64,000 bases of DNA from Streptomyces sp. LUP47B (GTDB lineage: Bacteria > Actinomycetota > Actinomycetes > Streptomycetales > Streptomycetaceae). The notes under the pieces were generated by a model. That model saw nothing but the letters and a program-made list of their open reading frames with translations. It did no database searches and had not been told where the DNA came from. The translations under genes were made by a program, and so were the position numbers. The stretch lies in contig NZ_MJAH01000009.1 in the NCBI RefSeq assembly GCF_001746295.1, positions 86,531 to 150,530 on the forward strand. The letters are read 5' to 3'. Numbering within the stretch: the stretch's first letter is position 1; each line of letters begins with the position of its first letter. Shown here one piece after another: positions 35,036-46,631 of the stretch.

Positions 35036-35768
35036 GAGACCAACTGGTATCAGGGGCTCCTCCATACCTTCAAGAAACGTGGGCTGCGCCACAGTTGTTC
35101 AATCGGGGGCCCGAATCCCCGGCGCCCCGCTCTTTATTGACGCCGTAACGGACATTGTGGACTCTCGTGATCAAGCCTGTGATCATGGGCTTTCGCTGTT
35201 ACGCCCCAATTGCCCCGCATCTACCATCGGTTGAGGCCGATGGCCAAGCCCCGTTCTTGTGGAGCTCTCGCGCATGTGGCGGAGGTCACGCAACGGTTAC
35301 GGCGACGGCTGCGTCCGAAGGTGATCCGCGCTCGTGAATGTGTGCACGCGTCCACATCGGCCCTCGCGCGTCCCCCTGATGTGTGAACGCGGTCCTCTAC
35401 CAAGCAGTCGCGTCCAGCGCCAATTTGCATGCAGGGGAAGTCTCTTGATATGGAGACGCCTCTTCCGACCTGCGTCGACTGGCGGAAATGTCACCTCTGG
35501 TGATCACTCGGACGCTTCTCGTATGAAGATCACCGCTGTTCCGACTTCATGATCCTTCGTCTGGTGGTGGAGATCACAAAGCTTGTGCAATACCCCGTGT
35601 CGCAGATCACAGACCGGCAGGCATAGGATGCGGGTCAGTTGGGCTTGTGACCTGCTTCACATGTTCGCGATCTTCGTCGGGACAGACGGAGGTCGGAGGG
35701 ACGTATGAGTCGGGTGTGAGTCCGAGCCATCGCCAGCAGTCAGTGCCGACTGAGAGGAGCGAGGAGCG
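35036..35768. promoter_or_regulatory. Large regulatory region between the NlpC/P60 gene and nuoA
   Basis: This 733-bp gap has no coding pattern. It holds seven GTGATC/GATCAC hexamers (35167, 35179, 35321, 35500, 35528, 35572 and 35605). It also has an inverted repeat CACAA-AGC-TTGTG (35575-35587), a TAGGAT (-10-like, 35624-35629) and the Rex-type site at 35645. The nuoA promoter is probably at the right end and the NlpC/P60 promoter at the left end. I found no ydaO-type riboswitch consensus ahead of the NlpC/P60 gene. Confidence 0.5.
35645..35662. promoter_or_regulatory. Rex-type redox operator upstream of nuoA
   Basis: TTGTGACCTGCTTCACAT matches the Rex consensus TTGTGAANNNNTTCACAA at 12 of 14 fixed positions. 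It lies about 16 bp after a TAGGAT -10-like box and 107 bp before nuoA. Rex represses respiratory genes in S. coelicolor when NADH is low relative to NAD+, and nuo has been named among its targets. Binding here is inferred from the match. Confidence 0.65.
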
Positions 35769-36128
35769 GTGAACGCTTATGCGCCCATCCTCGTACTGGG
35801 AGCCCTCGGGGCAGGCTTTGCGATCTTCTCCGTGGTCATGGCCACGCTGATCGGTCCGAAGCGGTACAACCGGGCCAAGCTCGAGGCCTACGAGTGCGGG
35901 ATCGAGCCGACCCCCACGCCGGCCGGCGGCGGGCGCTTCCCCATCAAGTACTACCTGACGGCGATGCTCTTCATCGTCTTCGACATCGAGATCGTCTTCC
36001 TCTACCCCTGGGCCGTCACCTTCGACGCCCTGGGTGTTTTCGGGCTCGTGGAGATGCTGCTCTTCGTGCTCACCGTCTTCGTCGCGTACGCGTACGTATG
36101 GCGGCGCGGCGGCCTGGAATGGGACTGA
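35769..36128 (+). CDS. nuoA: NADH-quinone oxidoreductase subunit A
   Basis: A 119-aa three-helix membrane subunit with the conserved ECGIEPTP loop (the surface loop near the quinone site) and FDIEIVFLYPWAV in helix 2. First gene of the complex I operon. GTG 35769 is preceded by two GAGGAG sequences, the better-spaced one at about 35754. Confidence 0.96.
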   Translation: MNAYAPILVLGALGAGFAIFSVVMATLIGPKRYNRAKLEAYECGIEPTPTPAGGGRFPIKYYLTAMLFIVFDIEIVFLYPWAVTFDALGVFGLVEMLLFVLTVFVAYAYVWRRGGLEWD

Positions 36129-36142
36129 GGGGCCTTTAACTC

Positions 36143-36697
36143 ATGGGACTCGAAGAAAAGCTGCCGAGCGGCTTCCTGCTGACCACCGTCGAGCAGGCCG
36201 CGGGCTGGGTGCGAAAGTCGTCCGTCTTCCCGGCCACCTTCGGCCTGGCCTGCTGTGCCATCGAGATGATGACCACGGGTGCCGGACGCTACGACCTGGC
36301 CCGCTTCGGCATGGAGGTCTTCCGCGGCTCACCCCGTCAGGCGGACCTCATGATCGTCGCCGGCCGGGTCAGCCAGAAGATGGCGCCGGTGCTCAGGCAG
36401 GTCTACGACCAGATGCCGAACCCCAAGTGGGTCATCTCCATGGGGGTCTGCGCCTCCTCGGGCGGCATGTTCAACAACTACGCGATCGTGCAGGGCGTCG
36501 ACCACATCGTGCCGGTCGACATCTATCTGCCCGGCTGCCCGCCACGGCCCGAGATGCTGATGGACGCGATTCTCAAGCTCCACCAGAAGATCCAGACCTC
36601 CAAGCTCGGCGTGAACGCCGAGGAGGCGGCCCGTGAGGCGGAGGAGGCGGCGCTCAAGGCCCTGCCCACGATCGAGATGAAGGGGCTGCTGCGGTGA
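36143..36697 (+). CDS. nuoB: NADH-quinone oxidoreductase subunit B (cluster N2)
   Basis: The 184-aa PSST-type subunit holds the [4Fe-4S] N2 cluster that passes electrons to quinone: adjacent cysteines in LACCAIEM, a third in [10 protein letters not shown] and a fourth in [10 protein letters not shown]. The C-terminal 30 residues are an Ala/Glu-rich tail. Its stop overlaps nuoC (GTGA). Confidence 0.96.
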   Translation: MGLEEKLPSGFLLTTVEQAAGWVRKSSVFPATFGLACCAIEMMTTGAGRYDLARFGMEVFRGSPRQADLMIVAGRVSQKMAPVLRQVYDQMPNPKWVISMGVCASSGGMFNNYAIVQGVDHIVPVDIYLPGCPPRPEMLMDAILKLHQKIQTSKLGVNAEEAAREAEEAALKALPTIEMKGLLR

Positions 36698-37458
36698 GCG
36701 ACGCGAACGGCACCAACGGGGTCGACCGGTCCGGGGAAGGGGTGAACCCGGAGAAGGACCTCACCGCCTCCAACCTCCCCGGCCAGCGCGGAGACGGCGG
36801 TGAGGAGATCCGCGTCCAGCGCGGCATGTTCGGCGCCAACAACGGCGGCGACACCTCCGGCTACGGCGGTCTGGTCCGCTCGGTCCGCCTCCCGGGACCG
36901 GCGGCCCGCCCCTACGGCGGATGGTTCGACGAGGTCGCCGACGAGCTGGAAGGCGCCCTGGAGGAGCAGGGACTGCTCCCCGGCAACGCGATCGAGAAGA
37001 CGGTCGTCGACCGCGGCGAGATCACCTTCCACATCGAGCGCGAGCACCTGCTCCGCGTCGCCCGCACCCTGCGCGACGACCCGGCCCTGCGCTTCGAGCT
37101 CTGCACCGGCGTCAGCGGCGTCCACTACCTCCACGACAAGGGCCGCGAGCTGCACGCCGTCTACCACCTGCGCTCGATCACCCACAACCGGCTGATCCGC
37201 CTGGAGGTCAGCGCGCCGGACGCCGACCCGCACATCCCGTCCCTGGTCTCCGTCTATCCGACCAACGACTGGCACGAGCGCGAGACCTACGACTTCTTCG
37301 GGATCGTCTTCGACGGTCACCCGGCCCTGACGCGGATCATGATGCCGGACGACTGGCAGGGCCACCCGCAGCGCAAGGACTACCCCCTCGGCGGCATCCC
37401 CGTCGAGTACAAGGGCGCCCAGATCCCGGCTCCGGACCAGCGGAGGTCGTACTCATGA
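36694..37458 (+). CDS. nuoC: NADH-quinone oxidoreductase subunit C
   Basis: A 254-aa 30-kDa-type subunit. The N-terminal 70 residues are Gly/Asp-rich and variable; the core has VTYHLRSI-like [11 protein letters not shown], the [20 protein letters not shown] signature and RKDYPLGG. It is a separate gene, not fused to nuoD. GTG start and ATGA end overlap both neighbours by 4 nt. Confidence 0.96.
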   Translation: MSDANGTNGVDRSGEGVNPEKDLTASNLPGQRGDGGEEIRVQRGMFGANNGGDTSGYGGLVRSVRLPGPAARPYGGWFDEVADELEGALEEQGLLPGNAIEKTVVDRGEITFHIEREHLLRVARTLRDDPALRFELCTGVSGVHYLHDKGRELHAVYHLRSITHNRLIRLEVSAPDADPHIPSLVSVYPTNDWHERETYDFFGIVFDGHPALTRIMMPDDWQGHPQRKDYPLGGIPVEYKGAQIPAPDQRRSYS

Positions 37459-38777
37459 GCACGCAGCACGCAACTCCTCGTGAGACCACCGAGGGCACCG
37501 TGTACACGGTCACCGGTGGCGACTGGGACGAGGTCGTCCAGTCCGCGGCCCGCGCCGACGACGAGCGCATCGTCGTCAACATGGGCCCGCAGCACCCCTC
37601 CACCCACGGGGTGCTCCGGCTGATCCTGGAGATCGACGGCGAGACGGTCACCGAGGCCCGCTGCGGCATCGGCTACCTCCACACCGGCATCGAGAAGAAC
37701 CTCGAGTTCCGCACGTGGACGCAGGGCACCACGTTCGTGACGCGCATGGACTACCTGACGTCCTTCTTCAACGAGACCGCCTACTGCCTCGCCGTCGAGA
37801 AACTCCTCGGCATCGAGGACCAGATCACCGACCGGGCCACGATCATCCGGGTGCTCCTGATGGAGCTGAACCGGCTCTCCTCGCACCTGGTGTGCATCGC
37901 CACCGGCGGCATGGAACTCGGCGCCACCACGATCATGATCTACGGATTCCGTGATCGTGAAATGATTCTCGACATCTACGAGCTCATCACGGGCCTCAGG
38001 ATGAACCACGCGTACATCCGCCCCGGCGGACTCGCGCAGGACCTGCCGCCCGGCGCGGTGGACCACATCCGCGAGTTCGTGAAGAAGATGAAGAAGAACC
38101 TCCCGGAGTACGACAAGCTCGCCACCGGGAACCCCATCTTCAAGGCCCGTATGCAGGACGTCGGCCACCTCGACCTCGCGGGCTGCATGGCCCTCGGCGC
38201 CACCGGTCCGATCCTGCGCTCCACCGGCCTGCCGCACGACCTGCGCAAGTCACAGCCCTACTGCGGCTACGAGACCTACGAGTTCGACATCCCGACCGCC
38301 GACACCTGCGACTCCTACGGCCGCTTCCTCATCCGGCTCGAGGAGATGCGCCAGTCGCTCAGGATCGTCGAGCAGTGCCTGGACCGGCTGCAGCCCGGCC
38401 CGGTCATGGTCGCCGACAAGAAGATCGCCTGGCCCGCCCAGCTCGCCCTGGGCCCTGACGGGCTCGGCAATTCCCTCGACCACATCAAGAAGATCATGGG
38501 CACCTCCATGGAGGCCCTGATCCACCACTTCAAGCTGGTCACCGAGGGCTTCCGCGTCCCGCCGGGACAGGCATATGCGGCCGTCGAGTCGCCCAAGGGC
38601 GAGCTCGGGGTGCACGCCGTGTCCGACGGCGGCACCCGCCCCTTCCGGGTCCACTTCCGCGACCCGTCCTTCACCAACCTTCAGGCCATGGCGGCGATGT
38701 GCGAGGGCGGCCAGGTCGCCGACGTCATCGTCGCTGTCGCGTCCATCGACCCCGTGATGGGAGGCGTCGACCGGTGA
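37455..38777 (+). CDS. nuoD: NADH-quinone oxidoreductase subunit D
   Basis: The 440-aa 49-kDa-type subunit forms the quinone pocket with NuoB. It shows [15 protein letters not shown] (with the quinone-pocket His), [22 protein letters not shown] and the C-terminal [13 protein letters not shown] end typical of the family. ATGA overlap with nuoC and GTGA overlap with nuoE. Confidence 0.97.
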   Translation: MSTQHATPRETTEGTVYTVTGGDWDEVVQSAARADDERIVVNMGPQHPSTHGVLRLILEIDGETVTEARCGIGYLHTGIEKNLEFRTWTQGTTFVTRMDYLTSFFNETAYCLAVEKLLGIEDQITDRATIIRVLLMELNRLSSHLVCIATGGMELGATTIMIYGFRDREMILDIYELITGLRMNHAYIRPGGLAQDLPPGAVDHIREFVKKMKKNLPEYDKLATGNPIFKARMQDVGHLDLAGCMALGATGPILRSTGLPHDLRKSQPYCGYETYEFDIPTADTCDSYGRFLIRLEEMRQSLRIVEQCLDRLQPGPVMVADKKIAWPAQLALGPDGLGNSLDHIKKIMGTSMEALIHHFKLVTEGFRVPPGQAYAAVESPKGELGVHAVSDGGTRPFRVHFRDPSFTNLQAMAAMCEGGQVADVIVAVASIDPVMGGVDR

Positions 38778-39634
38778 CCACCAGTTCTTCCGAGCGGGGC
38801 GTCAGCCTGGGCATGCCCGAACTGCCCGCGCCCGCTTACCCGGACGACGTTCGAGAGAGGCTCGAGAGGGACGCGCGCGAAATCATCGCCCGCTACCCGG
38901 ACTCCCGCTCGGCGCTCCTGCCGTTGCTGCATCTCGTGCAGTCGGAGGAGGGACACGTCACGCGCACCGGGATGCGGTTCTGCGCGGACGTGCTGGAGCT
39001 GACCACGGCCGAGGTCACCGCGGTGGCCACCTTCTACACCATGTACCGGCGCAAGCCCTCGGGTGACTACCAGGTGGGTGTGTGCACCAACACCCTCTGC
39101 GCGGTGATGGGCGGCGACGCGATCTTCGCGGAGCTGCAGGAGCACCTGGGCGTCGGCAACGGCGAGACCACCGACGACGGCAAGGTCACCCTGGAGCACA
39201 TCGAGTGCAACGCGGCCTGCGACTTCGCGCCGGTCGTGATGGTCAACTGGGAGTTCTTCGACAACCAGACCCCGGCGAGCGCGAAGCGCATGGTCGACGA
39301 CCTGCGCGCGGGCCGTCCGGTGGAGCCCACGCGCGGGGCGCCGCTGTGCACCTTCAAGGAGACCGCGCGGATCCTCGCCGGCTTCCCCGACGAGCGGCCC
39401 GGGGCCGTCGAGGCGAGCGGCGGAGCGGGACCCGCGTCGCTGGTGGGCCTCCGCCTGGCCAGGGGAGAGACCGCACCCGCGCGCGTGGTCCATCCGCGCG
39501 ACGGCGCACCGCAGGACAGGGACGTCCACGAGCCGTCCCCGTCGGAGCACCTGAGCTCACACGACGCGCCACAGGACACGTCGGCCTCCGACCCGGCCCA
39601 TCCGGCCGGGCCCACCGCCGAGGAGGGGGAGTGA
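38774..39634 (+). CDS. nuoE: NADH-quinone oxidoreductase subunit E (24-kDa type)
   Basis: The 286-aa thioredoxin-like [2Fe-2S] subunit has its four ligands in VCTNTLC (two) and CNAACD (two). The core ends near residue 205. About 80 further residues, rich in Pro, Ala, Ser and His, extend it beyond the usual 160-240 aa and look disordered. It works with NuoF in the NADH-oxidising module. Confidence 0.95.
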   Translation: MTTSSSERGVSLGMPELPAPAYPDDVRERLERDAREIIARYPDSRSALLPLLHLVQSEEGHVTRTGMRFCADVLELTTAEVTAVATFYTMYRRKPSGDYQVGVCTNTLCAVMGGDAIFAELQEHLGVGNGETTDDGKVTLEHIECNAACDFAPVVMVNWEFFDNQTPASAKRMVDDLRAGRPVEPTRGAPLCTFKETARILAGFPDERPGAVEASGGAGPASLVGLRLARGETAPARVVHPRDGAPQDRDVHEPSPSEHLSSHDAPQDTSASDPAHPAGPTAEEGE

Positions 39635-40980
39635 TGACCTTGGCACCCGAACTCAAAGACACCAGCCCCGAGAAGCTGCTCGCACCCGTGCTGTCGGCCT
39701 TCTGGGACGAGGACAAGTCCTGGTCACTGGACGTCTACAAGAGGCACGAGGGGTACGAGGGGCTCCGCAAGGCGCTCGCCATGTCGCCGGACGACCTGAT
39801 CGCGTACGTCAAGGACTCCGGTCTGCGCGGCCGCGGCGGTGCGGGATTCCCCACGGGAATGAAATGGCAGTTCATTCCGCAGGGAGATGGAAAGCCGCAC
39901 TATCTAGTTGTCAACGCCGACGAGTCGGAGCCCGGGACGTGCAAGGACATCCCGCTCCTCTTCGCGAACCCGCACAGCCTCATCGAGGGCATTGTCATCG
40001 CGTGTTATGCCATCAGGTCGTCGCATGCCTTCATCTATCTGCGTGGTGAGGTCGTCCCAGTACTGCGGCGGCTGCACGCGGCCGTGAGCGAGGCCTACGC
40101 GGCCGGCTACCTCGGACAGAACATCCTGGGCAGCGGCCTCGATCTCGAACTCACCGTGCACGCGGGCGCAGGCGCGTACATCTGCGGTGAGGAGACCGCA
40201 CTGCTCGACTCGCTCGAAGGCCGCCGTGGTCAACCGCGGCTCCGTCCCCCCTTTCCTGCGGTCGCAGGCCTCTACGCCTGCCCGACTGTTGTGAATAACG
40301 TGGAGTCGATCGCGTCGGTTCCCGCGATTCTGACCCGGGGCAAAGAATGGTTCCGGTCGATGGGCAGCGAGAAGTCCCCGGGCTTCACGCTCTACTCGCT
40401 CAGCGGCCATGTCGCCAGTCCCGGCCAGTTCGAGGCCCCGCTCGGCATCACGCTCCGCCAGCTTCTGGAGATGAGCGGCGGGATGCGGCCGGGCCACCGG
40501 CTCAAGTTCTGGACGCCCGGCGGTTCCTCGACGCCGATGTTCACCGACGAGCACCTCGACGTCCCCCTCGACTACGAGGGCGTCGGCGCCGCAGGTTCCA
40601 TGCTCGGCACCAAGGCCCTGCAGTGCTTCGACGAGACGACCTGCGTCGTGCGCGCCGTCACCCGCTGGACCGAGTTCTACGCCCACGAGTCCTGCGGCAA
40701 GTGCACCCCGTGCCGTGAAGGGACGTACTGGCTCGTGCAGTTGCTGCGCGACATCGAGGCCGGCAAGGGCGTGATGTCCGACCTCGACAAGCTGAACGAC
40801 ATCGCCGACAACATCAACGGCAAGTCGTTCTGCGCCCTCGGCGACGGCGCCGCCTCGCCGATCTTCTCCTCGCTCAAGTACTTCCGCGAGGAGTACGAGC
40901 AGCACATCACGGGCCGCGGCTGCCCCTTCGACCCGGCCAAGTCGACGGCCTGGGCCGACCGCACGGAGGTGAACGCATGA
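39634..40980 (+). CDS. nuoF: NADH-quinone oxidoreductase subunit F (NADH/FMN site)
   Basis: The 448-aa 51-kDa subunit binds NADH and FMN ([47 protein letters not shown]) and one [4Fe-4S] cluster ([12 protein letters not shown] with a later Cys in SFCALGDG). ATG 39634 overlaps the nuoE stop by 1 nt (TGATG). Codons between about 39841 and 40350 contain many A/T-ending triplets (GGA, ATT, GAT, CTA, GTT, TAT, AAT) unlike the rest of the operon. Confidence 0.96.
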   Translation: MTLAPELKDTSPEKLLAPVLSAFWDEDKSWSLDVYKRHEGYEGLRKALAMSPDDLIAYVKDSGLRGRGGAGFPTGMKWQFIPQGDGKPHYLVVNADESEPGTCKDIPLLFANPHSLIEGIVIACYAIRSSHAFIYLRGEVVPVLRRLHAAVSEAYAAGYLGQNILGSGLDLELTVHAGAGAYICGEETALLDSLEGRRGQPRLRPPFPAVAGLYACPTVVNNVESIASVPAILTRGKEWFRSMGSEKSPGFTLYSLSGHVASPGQFEAPLGITLRQLLEMSGGMRPGHRLKFWTPGGSSTPMFTDEHLDVPLDYEGVGAAGSMLGTKALQCFDETTCVVRAVTRWTEFYAHESCGKCTPCREGTYWLVQLLRDIEAGKGVMSDLDKLNDIADNINGKSFCALGDGAASPIFSSLKYFREEYEQHITGRGCPFDPAKSTAWADRTEVNA

Positions 40981-43481
40981 CCGTGACCACCAGCACTCCC
41001 ACAGGCGGGGGAGAGGCGGCGGTCCCGCCGGAGGATCTCGTCACGCTCACGATCGACGGCGCCGAGATCAGCGTGCCCAAGGGCACCCTGGTCATCCGGG
41101 CCGCCGAAGAGCTCGGCATCGAGATCCCCCGGTTCTGCGACCACCCCCTGCTCGACCCGGCCGGCGCCTGTCGCCAGTGCATCGTCGAGGTCGAGGGCCA
41201 GCGCAAGCCGATGGCCTCCTGCACCATCACCTGCACCGACGGGATGGTGGTGAAGACCCACCTCACCTCGCCGGTCGCCGAGAAGGCCCAGCACGGTGTG
41301 ATGGAGCTCCTCCTCATCAACCACCCGCTGGACTGCCCGGTCTGCGACAAGGGCGGCGAGTGCCCCCTGCAGAACCAGGCGATGTCCCACGGCCAGTCCG
41401 AGTCCCGGTTCGAGGGCAAGAAGCGGACGTACGAGAAGCCCGTCCCGATCTCCACACAGGTGCTGCTCGACCGCGAGCGGTGCGTGCTGTGCGCCCGCTG
41501 CACCCGCTTCTCCAACCAGATCGCGGGCGACCCCATGATCGAACTGGTCGAGCGGGGCGCGCTCCAGCAGGTCGGCACCGGTGAGGGCGACCCCTTCGAG
41601 TCGTACTTCTCCGGCAACACCATCCAGATCTGCCCGGTCGGCGCGCTGACCTCGGCGGCGTACCGATTCCGCTCCCGCCCCTTCGACCTGGTGTCCTCCC
41701 CGAGCGTGTGCGAGCACTGCTCCGGCGGCTGTGCCACCCGCACGGACCACAGGCGTGGCAAGGTCATGCGCAAGCTCGCGGCCAACGACCCCGAGGTCAA
41801 CGAGGAGTGGATCTGCGACAAGGGGCGCTTCGCCTTCCGGTACGCGCAGCAGCGGGACCGGCTGGAGCACCCGCTGGTCCGCAACCCCGAGGGTGAGCTG
41901 GTGCCGGCCTCCTGGCCGGAAGCCCTCCAGATCGCCGCCCAGGGACTGCTCGCCTCGCGCGGCCGGGCCGGAGTCCTCACCGGCGGCCGCCTCACCATCG
42001 AGGACGCCTACGCGTACAGCAAGTTCGCGCGCGTGGCGCTCGACACCAACGACATCGACTTCCGCGCGCGCGTGCACAGCAGCGAGGAGGCCGACTTCCT
42101 GGCCGCGCGGATCGCGGGCCGCGGACGCGACCTCGACGGTACGGGCGTCACGTACTCCGCTCTGGAGAAGGCACCGGCGGTCCTGCTGGTCGGGTTCGAG
42201 GCCGAGGAGGAGGCGCCCGGCGTCTTCCTGAGGCTGCGCAAGGCCTGGCGCAAGCACGGACAGAAGGTCTTCTCGCTCGCCACCCATGCCACCCGCGGCC
42301 TGGAGAAGGCCGGCGGCACGCTGCTGCCCGCCGCTCCCGGCACCGAGACCGAATGGCTGGACGCGCTGGCCGGCGAAGTGGGACTGGAGGGTGACGGCAG
42401 CAGGGCCGCCGAGGCGCTGCGCACCGCGGGCGCCGTGATCGTCGTCGGTGAACGGCTTGCCGCGGCGAAGGGCGCACTGACCGCCGCCGTTCGGGCCGCC
42501 TCCGCGACCGGCGCGCAGCTGGTGTGGATCCCGCGGCGGGCCGGAGAGCGCGGTGCCCTCGAGGCGGGCGCGCTGCCGTCGCTCCTGCCGGGCGGTCGTC
42601 CGGCCACCGACCCGCGCGCGCGTGAGGAGGTCGCCTCGGTCTGGCGCGTGGCCGAACTCCCGCACCGCTTCGGGCGGGACACCGGTCAGATCGTCGAGGC
42701 CGCGCTGTCCGGCGAGCTGCAGGCCCTGGTGGTCGCGGGCGTCGAGATCGCCGACCTGCCCGATCCGGCACGCGCGCGTGAAGCGCTCCAGGAGGTCGGG
42801 TTCGTGGTGTCGCTGGAACTGCGGCCGGGTGAGGTCACCGCCCTCGCGGACGTCGTCCTGCCGGTGGCCGCGGTCGCCGAGAAGGCCGGCACCTTCCTCA
42901 ACTGGGAGGGCAGGGTGCGCTTCTTCGAGGCCGCGCTCAAGCCCGACCAGATGACCCGCGGTCTCGCACCCACCGACGCACGGGTCCTGCAGATGCTGGC
43001 CGACGCCATGGACGTACACCTGGGCCTGCCCGATCTGCGCACCACGCGCGCGGAGATCGACCGGCTCGGTCCCTGGGACGGACCGCGGGGCACCGAGCCC
43101 TTCGAGACCGGGGCCCAGTTGCCGCGGCCCGCCGCCGGAGAGGCCGTACTGGCCGGGCACCGGCTGCTGCTCGACCAGGGTCTCCTCCAGCAGGGCGACG
43201 AGGCGCTCGCCGGGACCCGGCACGCGGCACGCGCGCGTGTGTCCGCCGCAACAGCCGCCGAGGTGGGCGTCAAGGAAGGCGACCTCCTCGCCGTGACCGG
43301 CAAGACCGGAGTAGTCGAACTGCCGCTGGAGATCACCGAGATGCCCGACCGCGTGGTCTGGCTCCCGCTGAACTCCATCGGCGGCGGCGTCGCCTCCGAC
43401 GCCGGGGCGCTGCCTGGTTCCCTCGTCCGCATCGGCCCGGCCACGCTCGCCGCCGAAGCTCCCAAGGAGGTGGAGGCATGA
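40977..43481 (+). CDS. nuoG: NADH-quinone oxidoreductase subunit G (iron-sulfur subunit)
   Basis: An 834-aa 75-kDa-type subunit. The N-terminal [2Fe-2S] (FCDHPLL...[12 protein letters not shown]...ASC) is followed by the HxxxCxxCxxxxxC cluster ([17 protein letters not shown]), a [4Fe-4S] set ([23 protein letters not shown]) and a further CEHCSGGC ... WICDKGR set (cluster N7-like). The C-terminal two-thirds is the molybdopterin-oxidoreductase-like domain without cofactor. ATGA overlaps with nuoF and nuoH. Confidence 0.96.
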   Translation: MTVTTSTPTGGGEAAVPPEDLVTLTIDGAEISVPKGTLVIRAAEELGIEIPRFCDHPLLDPAGACRQCIVEVEGQRKPMASCTITCTDGMVVKTHLTSPVAEKAQHGVMELLLINHPLDCPVCDKGGECPLQNQAMSHGQSESRFEGKKRTYEKPVPISTQVLLDRERCVLCARCTRFSNQIAGDPMIELVERGALQQVGTGEGDPFESYFSGNTIQICPVGALTSAAYRFRSRPFDLVSSPSVCEHCSGGCATRTDHRRGKVMRKLAANDPEVNEEWICDKGRFAFRYAQQRDRLEHPLVRNPEGELVPASWPEALQIAAQGLLASRGRAGVLTGGRLTIEDAYAYSKFARVALDTNDIDFRARVHSSEEADFLAARIAGRGRDLDGTGVTYSALEKAPAVLLVGFEAEEEAPGVFLRLRKAWRKHGQKVFSLATHATRGLEKAGGTLLPAAPGTETEWLDALAGEVGLEGDGSRAAEALRTAGAVIVVGERLAAAKGALTAAVRAASATGAQLVWIPRRAGERGALEAGALPSLLPGGRPATDPRAREEVASVWRVAELPHRFGRDTGQIVEAALSGELQALVVAGVEIADLPDPARAREALQEVGFVVSLELRPGEVTALADVVLPVAAVAEKAGTFLNWEGRVRFFEAALKPDQMTRGLAPTDARVLQMLADAMDVHLGLPDLRTTRAEIDRLGPWDGPRGTEPFETGAQLPRPAAGEAVLAGHRLLLDQGLLQQGDEALAGTRHAARARVSAATAAEVGVKEGDLLAVTGKTGVVELPLEITEMPDRVVWLPLNSIGGGVASDAGALPGSLVRIGPATLAAEAPKEVEA

Positions 43482-44854
43482 GCCCGTACCTCGCTGCGGA
43501 AGACCTCTCGATGTTCGGCACCGATCCGTGGTGGCTTGTCGTCATCAAGGCCGTCTTCTGTTTCGCCTTCCTGATGCTGACCGTGTTGTTCTCGATCGTG
43601 TGGGAGCGCAAGGTCGTCGCCTGGATGCAGTTGCGTATCGGCCCCAACCGGCACGGTCCCTGGGGCATGCTCCAGTCGCTGGCCGACGGCATCAAGCTGA
43701 TGCTGAAGGAAGACGTCATCGTCAAGCGCGCGGACAAGGTGGTCTACGTCCTCGCGCCGGTCGTCGCGGCCATCCCGGCCTTCATGGCGATCGCGGTGAT
43801 CCCCTTCGGGCCGTCCGACAACGAGGTCTCGATCTTCGGCCACCGCACCGCGATGCAGCTCACCGACCTGCCGATCGCGATGCTCTACATCCTCGCGGTC
43901 GCCTCGGTCGGCATCTACGGCATCGTCCTGGCGGGCTGGAGCTCCGGGTCGACGTATCCGCTGCTCGGCGGTCTGCGCTCGTGCGCGCAGATGATCTCGT
44001 ACGAGATCGCCATGGGCGCGGCCTTCGCCTCGGTGTTCCTCTACTCCGGGTCGATGTCCACCTCGGCGATCGTCGAGGCCCAGCAGGGCCGCTGGTACAT
44101 CGTCCTGCTGCCGGTCTCCTTCATCATCTACGTCATCACGATGGTCGGCGAGACCAACCGCGCCCCCTTCGACATGCCGGAGTCCGAGGGCGACCTGGTC
44201 GGCGGCTTCAACACCGAGTACTCGTCGATCAAGTTCGCGCTGTTCATGCTCGCCGAGTACGTGAACATGGTGACGGTCTCGGCCGTGACGACCACGCTCT
44301 TCCTCGGCGGCTGGCGGGCTCCCTGGCCCATCAGCACCTTCTGGGAGGGCGCCAACCACGGCTGGTGGCCGCTCCTCTGGTTCGTGATCAAGGTGCAGCT
44401 GCTGCTGTTCTTCTTCATCTGGCTGCGCGGCACGCTCCCGCGGGTCCGCTACGACCAGCTGATGAAGCTCGGCTGGAAGGTCCTCATCCCGGTCTCGGTG
44501 GTGTGGCTGATGCTCGTGGCGACCGTGCGGACCCTGAAGAACGAGAACTACGACTTCGCCGACATCGCCCTCTACGTCGGCGGCGGAGTCCTGGTCCTGC
44601 TGCTGCTCTCGTTCGTCGCCGACATGTTCCGCGAGAAGTCGAAGGCAGCGGCGCAGCCCGACGAAGTGCCGGCCGGATTCGACCCGATGGCGGGCGGATT
44701 CCCCGTACCGCCGCTGCCCGGACAGGAGGTGCCGGCGGTACCGCGGCGCCCCTCGCGCCAGGAGCGTGAACTGATTGTCAGTGGCGGGCCCGATACTCAC
44801 AGTGACGGACCGCTGACTGGTTCTACGGATGGAAAGGAGGCGTCCGATGGCTGA
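43478..44854 (+). CDS. nuoH: NADH-quinone oxidoreductase subunit H
   Basis: A 458-aa eight-helix membrane subunit joining the arm to the membrane part: [21 protein letters not shown] (quinone entry), [27 protein letters not shown] and [15 protein letters not shown] cytoplasmic tail of about 80 residues, rich in Pro, follows the last helix. It overlaps nuoI by 8 nt. Confidence 0.96.
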   Translation: MSPYLAAEDLSMFGTDPWWLVVIKAVFCFAFLMLTVLFSIVWERKVVAWMQLRIGPNRHGPWGMLQSLADGIKLMLKEDVIVKRADKVVYVLAPVVAAIPAFMAIAVIPFGPSDNEVSIFGHRTAMQLTDLPIAMLYILAVASVGIYGIVLAGWSSGSTYPLLGGLRSCAQMISYEIAMGAAFASVFLYSGSMSTSAIVEAQQGRWYIVLLPVSFIIYVITMVGETNRAPFDMPESEGDLVGGFNTEYSSIKFALFMLAEYVNMVTVSAVTTTLFLGGWRAPWPISTFWEGANHGWWPLLWFVIKVQLLLFFFIWLRGTLPRVRYDQLMKLGWKVLIPVSVVWLMLVATVRTLKNENYDFADIALYVGGGVLVLLLLSFVADMFREKSKAAAQPDEVPAGFDPMAGGFPVPPLPGQEVPAVPRRPSRQERELIVSGGPDTHSDGPLTGSTDGKEASDG

Positions 44855-45488
44855 GGAGCCCAAGGAGACCAAGCCCGGTTTCATGAACCCCGTCGCCGGC
44901 TTCGGCGTGACCTTCAAGGCCATGTTCAAGAAGCGGCTGACCGAGCAGTACCCGGAGCAGAAGAAGACCACCGCTCCGCGGTTCCACGGACGGCACCAGC
45001 TCAACCGCCATCCGGACGGCCTGGAGAAGTGCGTCGGCTGCGAGCTGTGCGCCTGGGCCTGCCCCGCCGACGCCATCTATGTGGAGGGCGCCGACAACAC
45101 CGACGAGGAGCGCTACTCGCCGGGCGAGCGGTACGGCCGCGTCTACCAGATCAACTACGCCCGCTGCATCCTGTGCGGCCTGTGCATCGAGGCGTGCCCC
45201 ACGCGCGCGCTGACGATGACCAACGAGTTCGAGCTGGCCGACAGCAGCCGCGCCAACCTCATCTTCACCAAGGACCAGCTGCTCGCCGGTCTCGAGGAGG
45301 GCATGGTCGACTCGCCCCACGCCATCTACCCCGGCACGGACGAGCAGGACTACTACCGGGGCCTGGTGACCGAGGCCGCGCCCGGCACCGTTCCCCAGGT
45401 CGCCGTCTCCAAGGGCGAGGTGGTCCAGGAGGCCGACTCCACCTTCGGTGAGGACGAACCGGCGTCGGAGAAGGTGATCGGGCGATGA
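44847..45488 (+). CDS. nuoI: NADH-quinone oxidoreductase subunit I (two [4Fe-4S])
   Basis: The 213-aa TYKY-type ferredoxin subunit has two classical cluster motifs: [12 protein letters not shown] and [12 protein letters not shown] (N6a/N6b). AAAGGAGG 6 nt before ATG 44847 fixes the start inside the end of nuoH; the upstream in-frame ATG 44829 lacks one. Confidence 0.96.
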   Translation: MAEEPKETKPGFMNPVAGFGVTFKAMFKKRLTEQYPEQKKTTAPRFHGRHQLNRHPDGLEKCVGCELCAWACPADAIYVEGADNTDEERYSPGERYGRVYQINYARCILCGLCIEACPTRALTMTNEFELADSSRANLIFTKDQLLAGLEEGMVDSPHAIYPGTDEQDYYRGLVTEAAPGTVPQVAVSKGEVVQEADSTFGEDEPASEKVIGR

Positions 45489-46321
45489 GCGCGCAACTGG
45501 CCGCCTACTCCACCTCCACCGGCGAGGCCTTCCAGTTCTGGGTCCTCGGCACCGTCGCCGTGATCGGCGCCCTGTGCACCGTCTTCATGAAGAAGGCCGT
45601 GCACAGCGCGCTCTGTCTCGCCGGCACCATGATCATCCTGGCGGTGTTCTACCTCGCCAACGGCGCCTACTTCCTCGGCGTCGTGCAGATCGTCGTCTAC
45701 ACCGGCGCGATCATGATGCTGTTCCTGTTCGTGGTGATGCTCGTCGGCGTGACCGCGGCGGACTCCCTGAAGGAGACCATCAAGGGCCAGCGCTGGCTGG
45801 CCCTGCTGTGCGGGCTCGGCTTCGGCATCCTGCTGTTCGCGGGCATCGGCAACGCCTCCCTCAACGAGTTCAACGGCCTCACCCAGGCCAACTCCGGCGG
45901 CAATGTGGAGGGCCTGGCGACCCTCATCTTCACCAAGTACGTCTTCGCCTTCGAAATCACCGGCGCTCTGCTGATCACGGCCGCCGTCGGCGCCATGGTG
46001 CTCACCCACCGCGAGCGCACCGAGCGCGCCCTGACCCAGCGCGAGATGGCCGAGAAGCGCGTCCGCGAGGGCAAGCACCTCCCGCCGCTGCCCGCCCCCG
46101 GCGTCTACGCCCGGCACAACGCGGTGGACATCGCGGGCCTGCTGCCCGACGGCACCCCCTCCGAGCTCACGGTCAACAAGACGCTGCGCCAGCGCGGCCA
46201 GATCCGTGACGTCTCCGCCGAAGCTCTCAACGACCTCAAGGCGTTGGAGCAGCGCGCGGAGGAGCGCCTGGAGCGGACCGAGATCGAACCGGCCACCTTC
46301 AAGAGGGAGGCGTCGAAGTGA
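45485..46321 (+). CDS. nuoJ: NADH-quinone oxidoreductase subunit J
   Basis: A 278-aa five-helix subunit; helix 3 has [19 protein letters not shown], the flexible region involved in coupling. An about 100-residue charged C-terminal tail is longer than in E. coli (184 aa) but typical of actinomycetes. ATGA/GTGA overlaps with both neighbours. Confidence 0.95.
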
Positions 46322-46617
46322 ACCCGGTCAACTACCTCTACCTCGCCGCCCTGTTGTTCACGATCGGCGCCACCGGCGTGCTGATCAGGCGCAACGCCAT
46401 CGTCGTGTTCATGTGCATCGAGCTCATGCTCAACGCCTGCAACCTCGCGTTCGTCGCCTTCTCCCGAATGCACGGCAATCTCGACGGCCAGATCATCGCC
46501 TTCTTCACGATGGTCGTCGCCGCCGCGGAGGTCGTGGTCGGGCTCGCGATCATCGTGTCGCTGTTCCGTTCCCGCCACTCGGCCTCGGTCGACGACGCCA
46601 GCCTGATGAAGCTGTAA
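46318..46617 (+). CDS. nuoK: NADH-quinone oxidoreductase subunit K
   Basis: A 99-aa three-helix antiporter-like subunit. The conserved membrane glutamates are in [15 protein letters not shown] (helix 2) and [12 protein letters not shown] (helix 3). GTG overlaps the nuoJ stop. Confidence 0.96.
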
Positions 46618-46631
46618 GGGGTCGCTGAATC

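Noticed and set aside
35036-35400. Possible ydaO (c-di-AMP) riboswitch upstream of the NlpC/P60 gene
   Set aside because: Such switches precede many Streptomyces wall hydrolases, but the conserved core segments (GGGTGAATCC, CCGTCAGCTAACC) are absent on this strand.
35334-35552. 72-codon open frame in the nuo upstream region
   Set aside because: Third codon positions are not GC-biased, there is no ribosome site, and the composition is Arg/Ser/Pro random.
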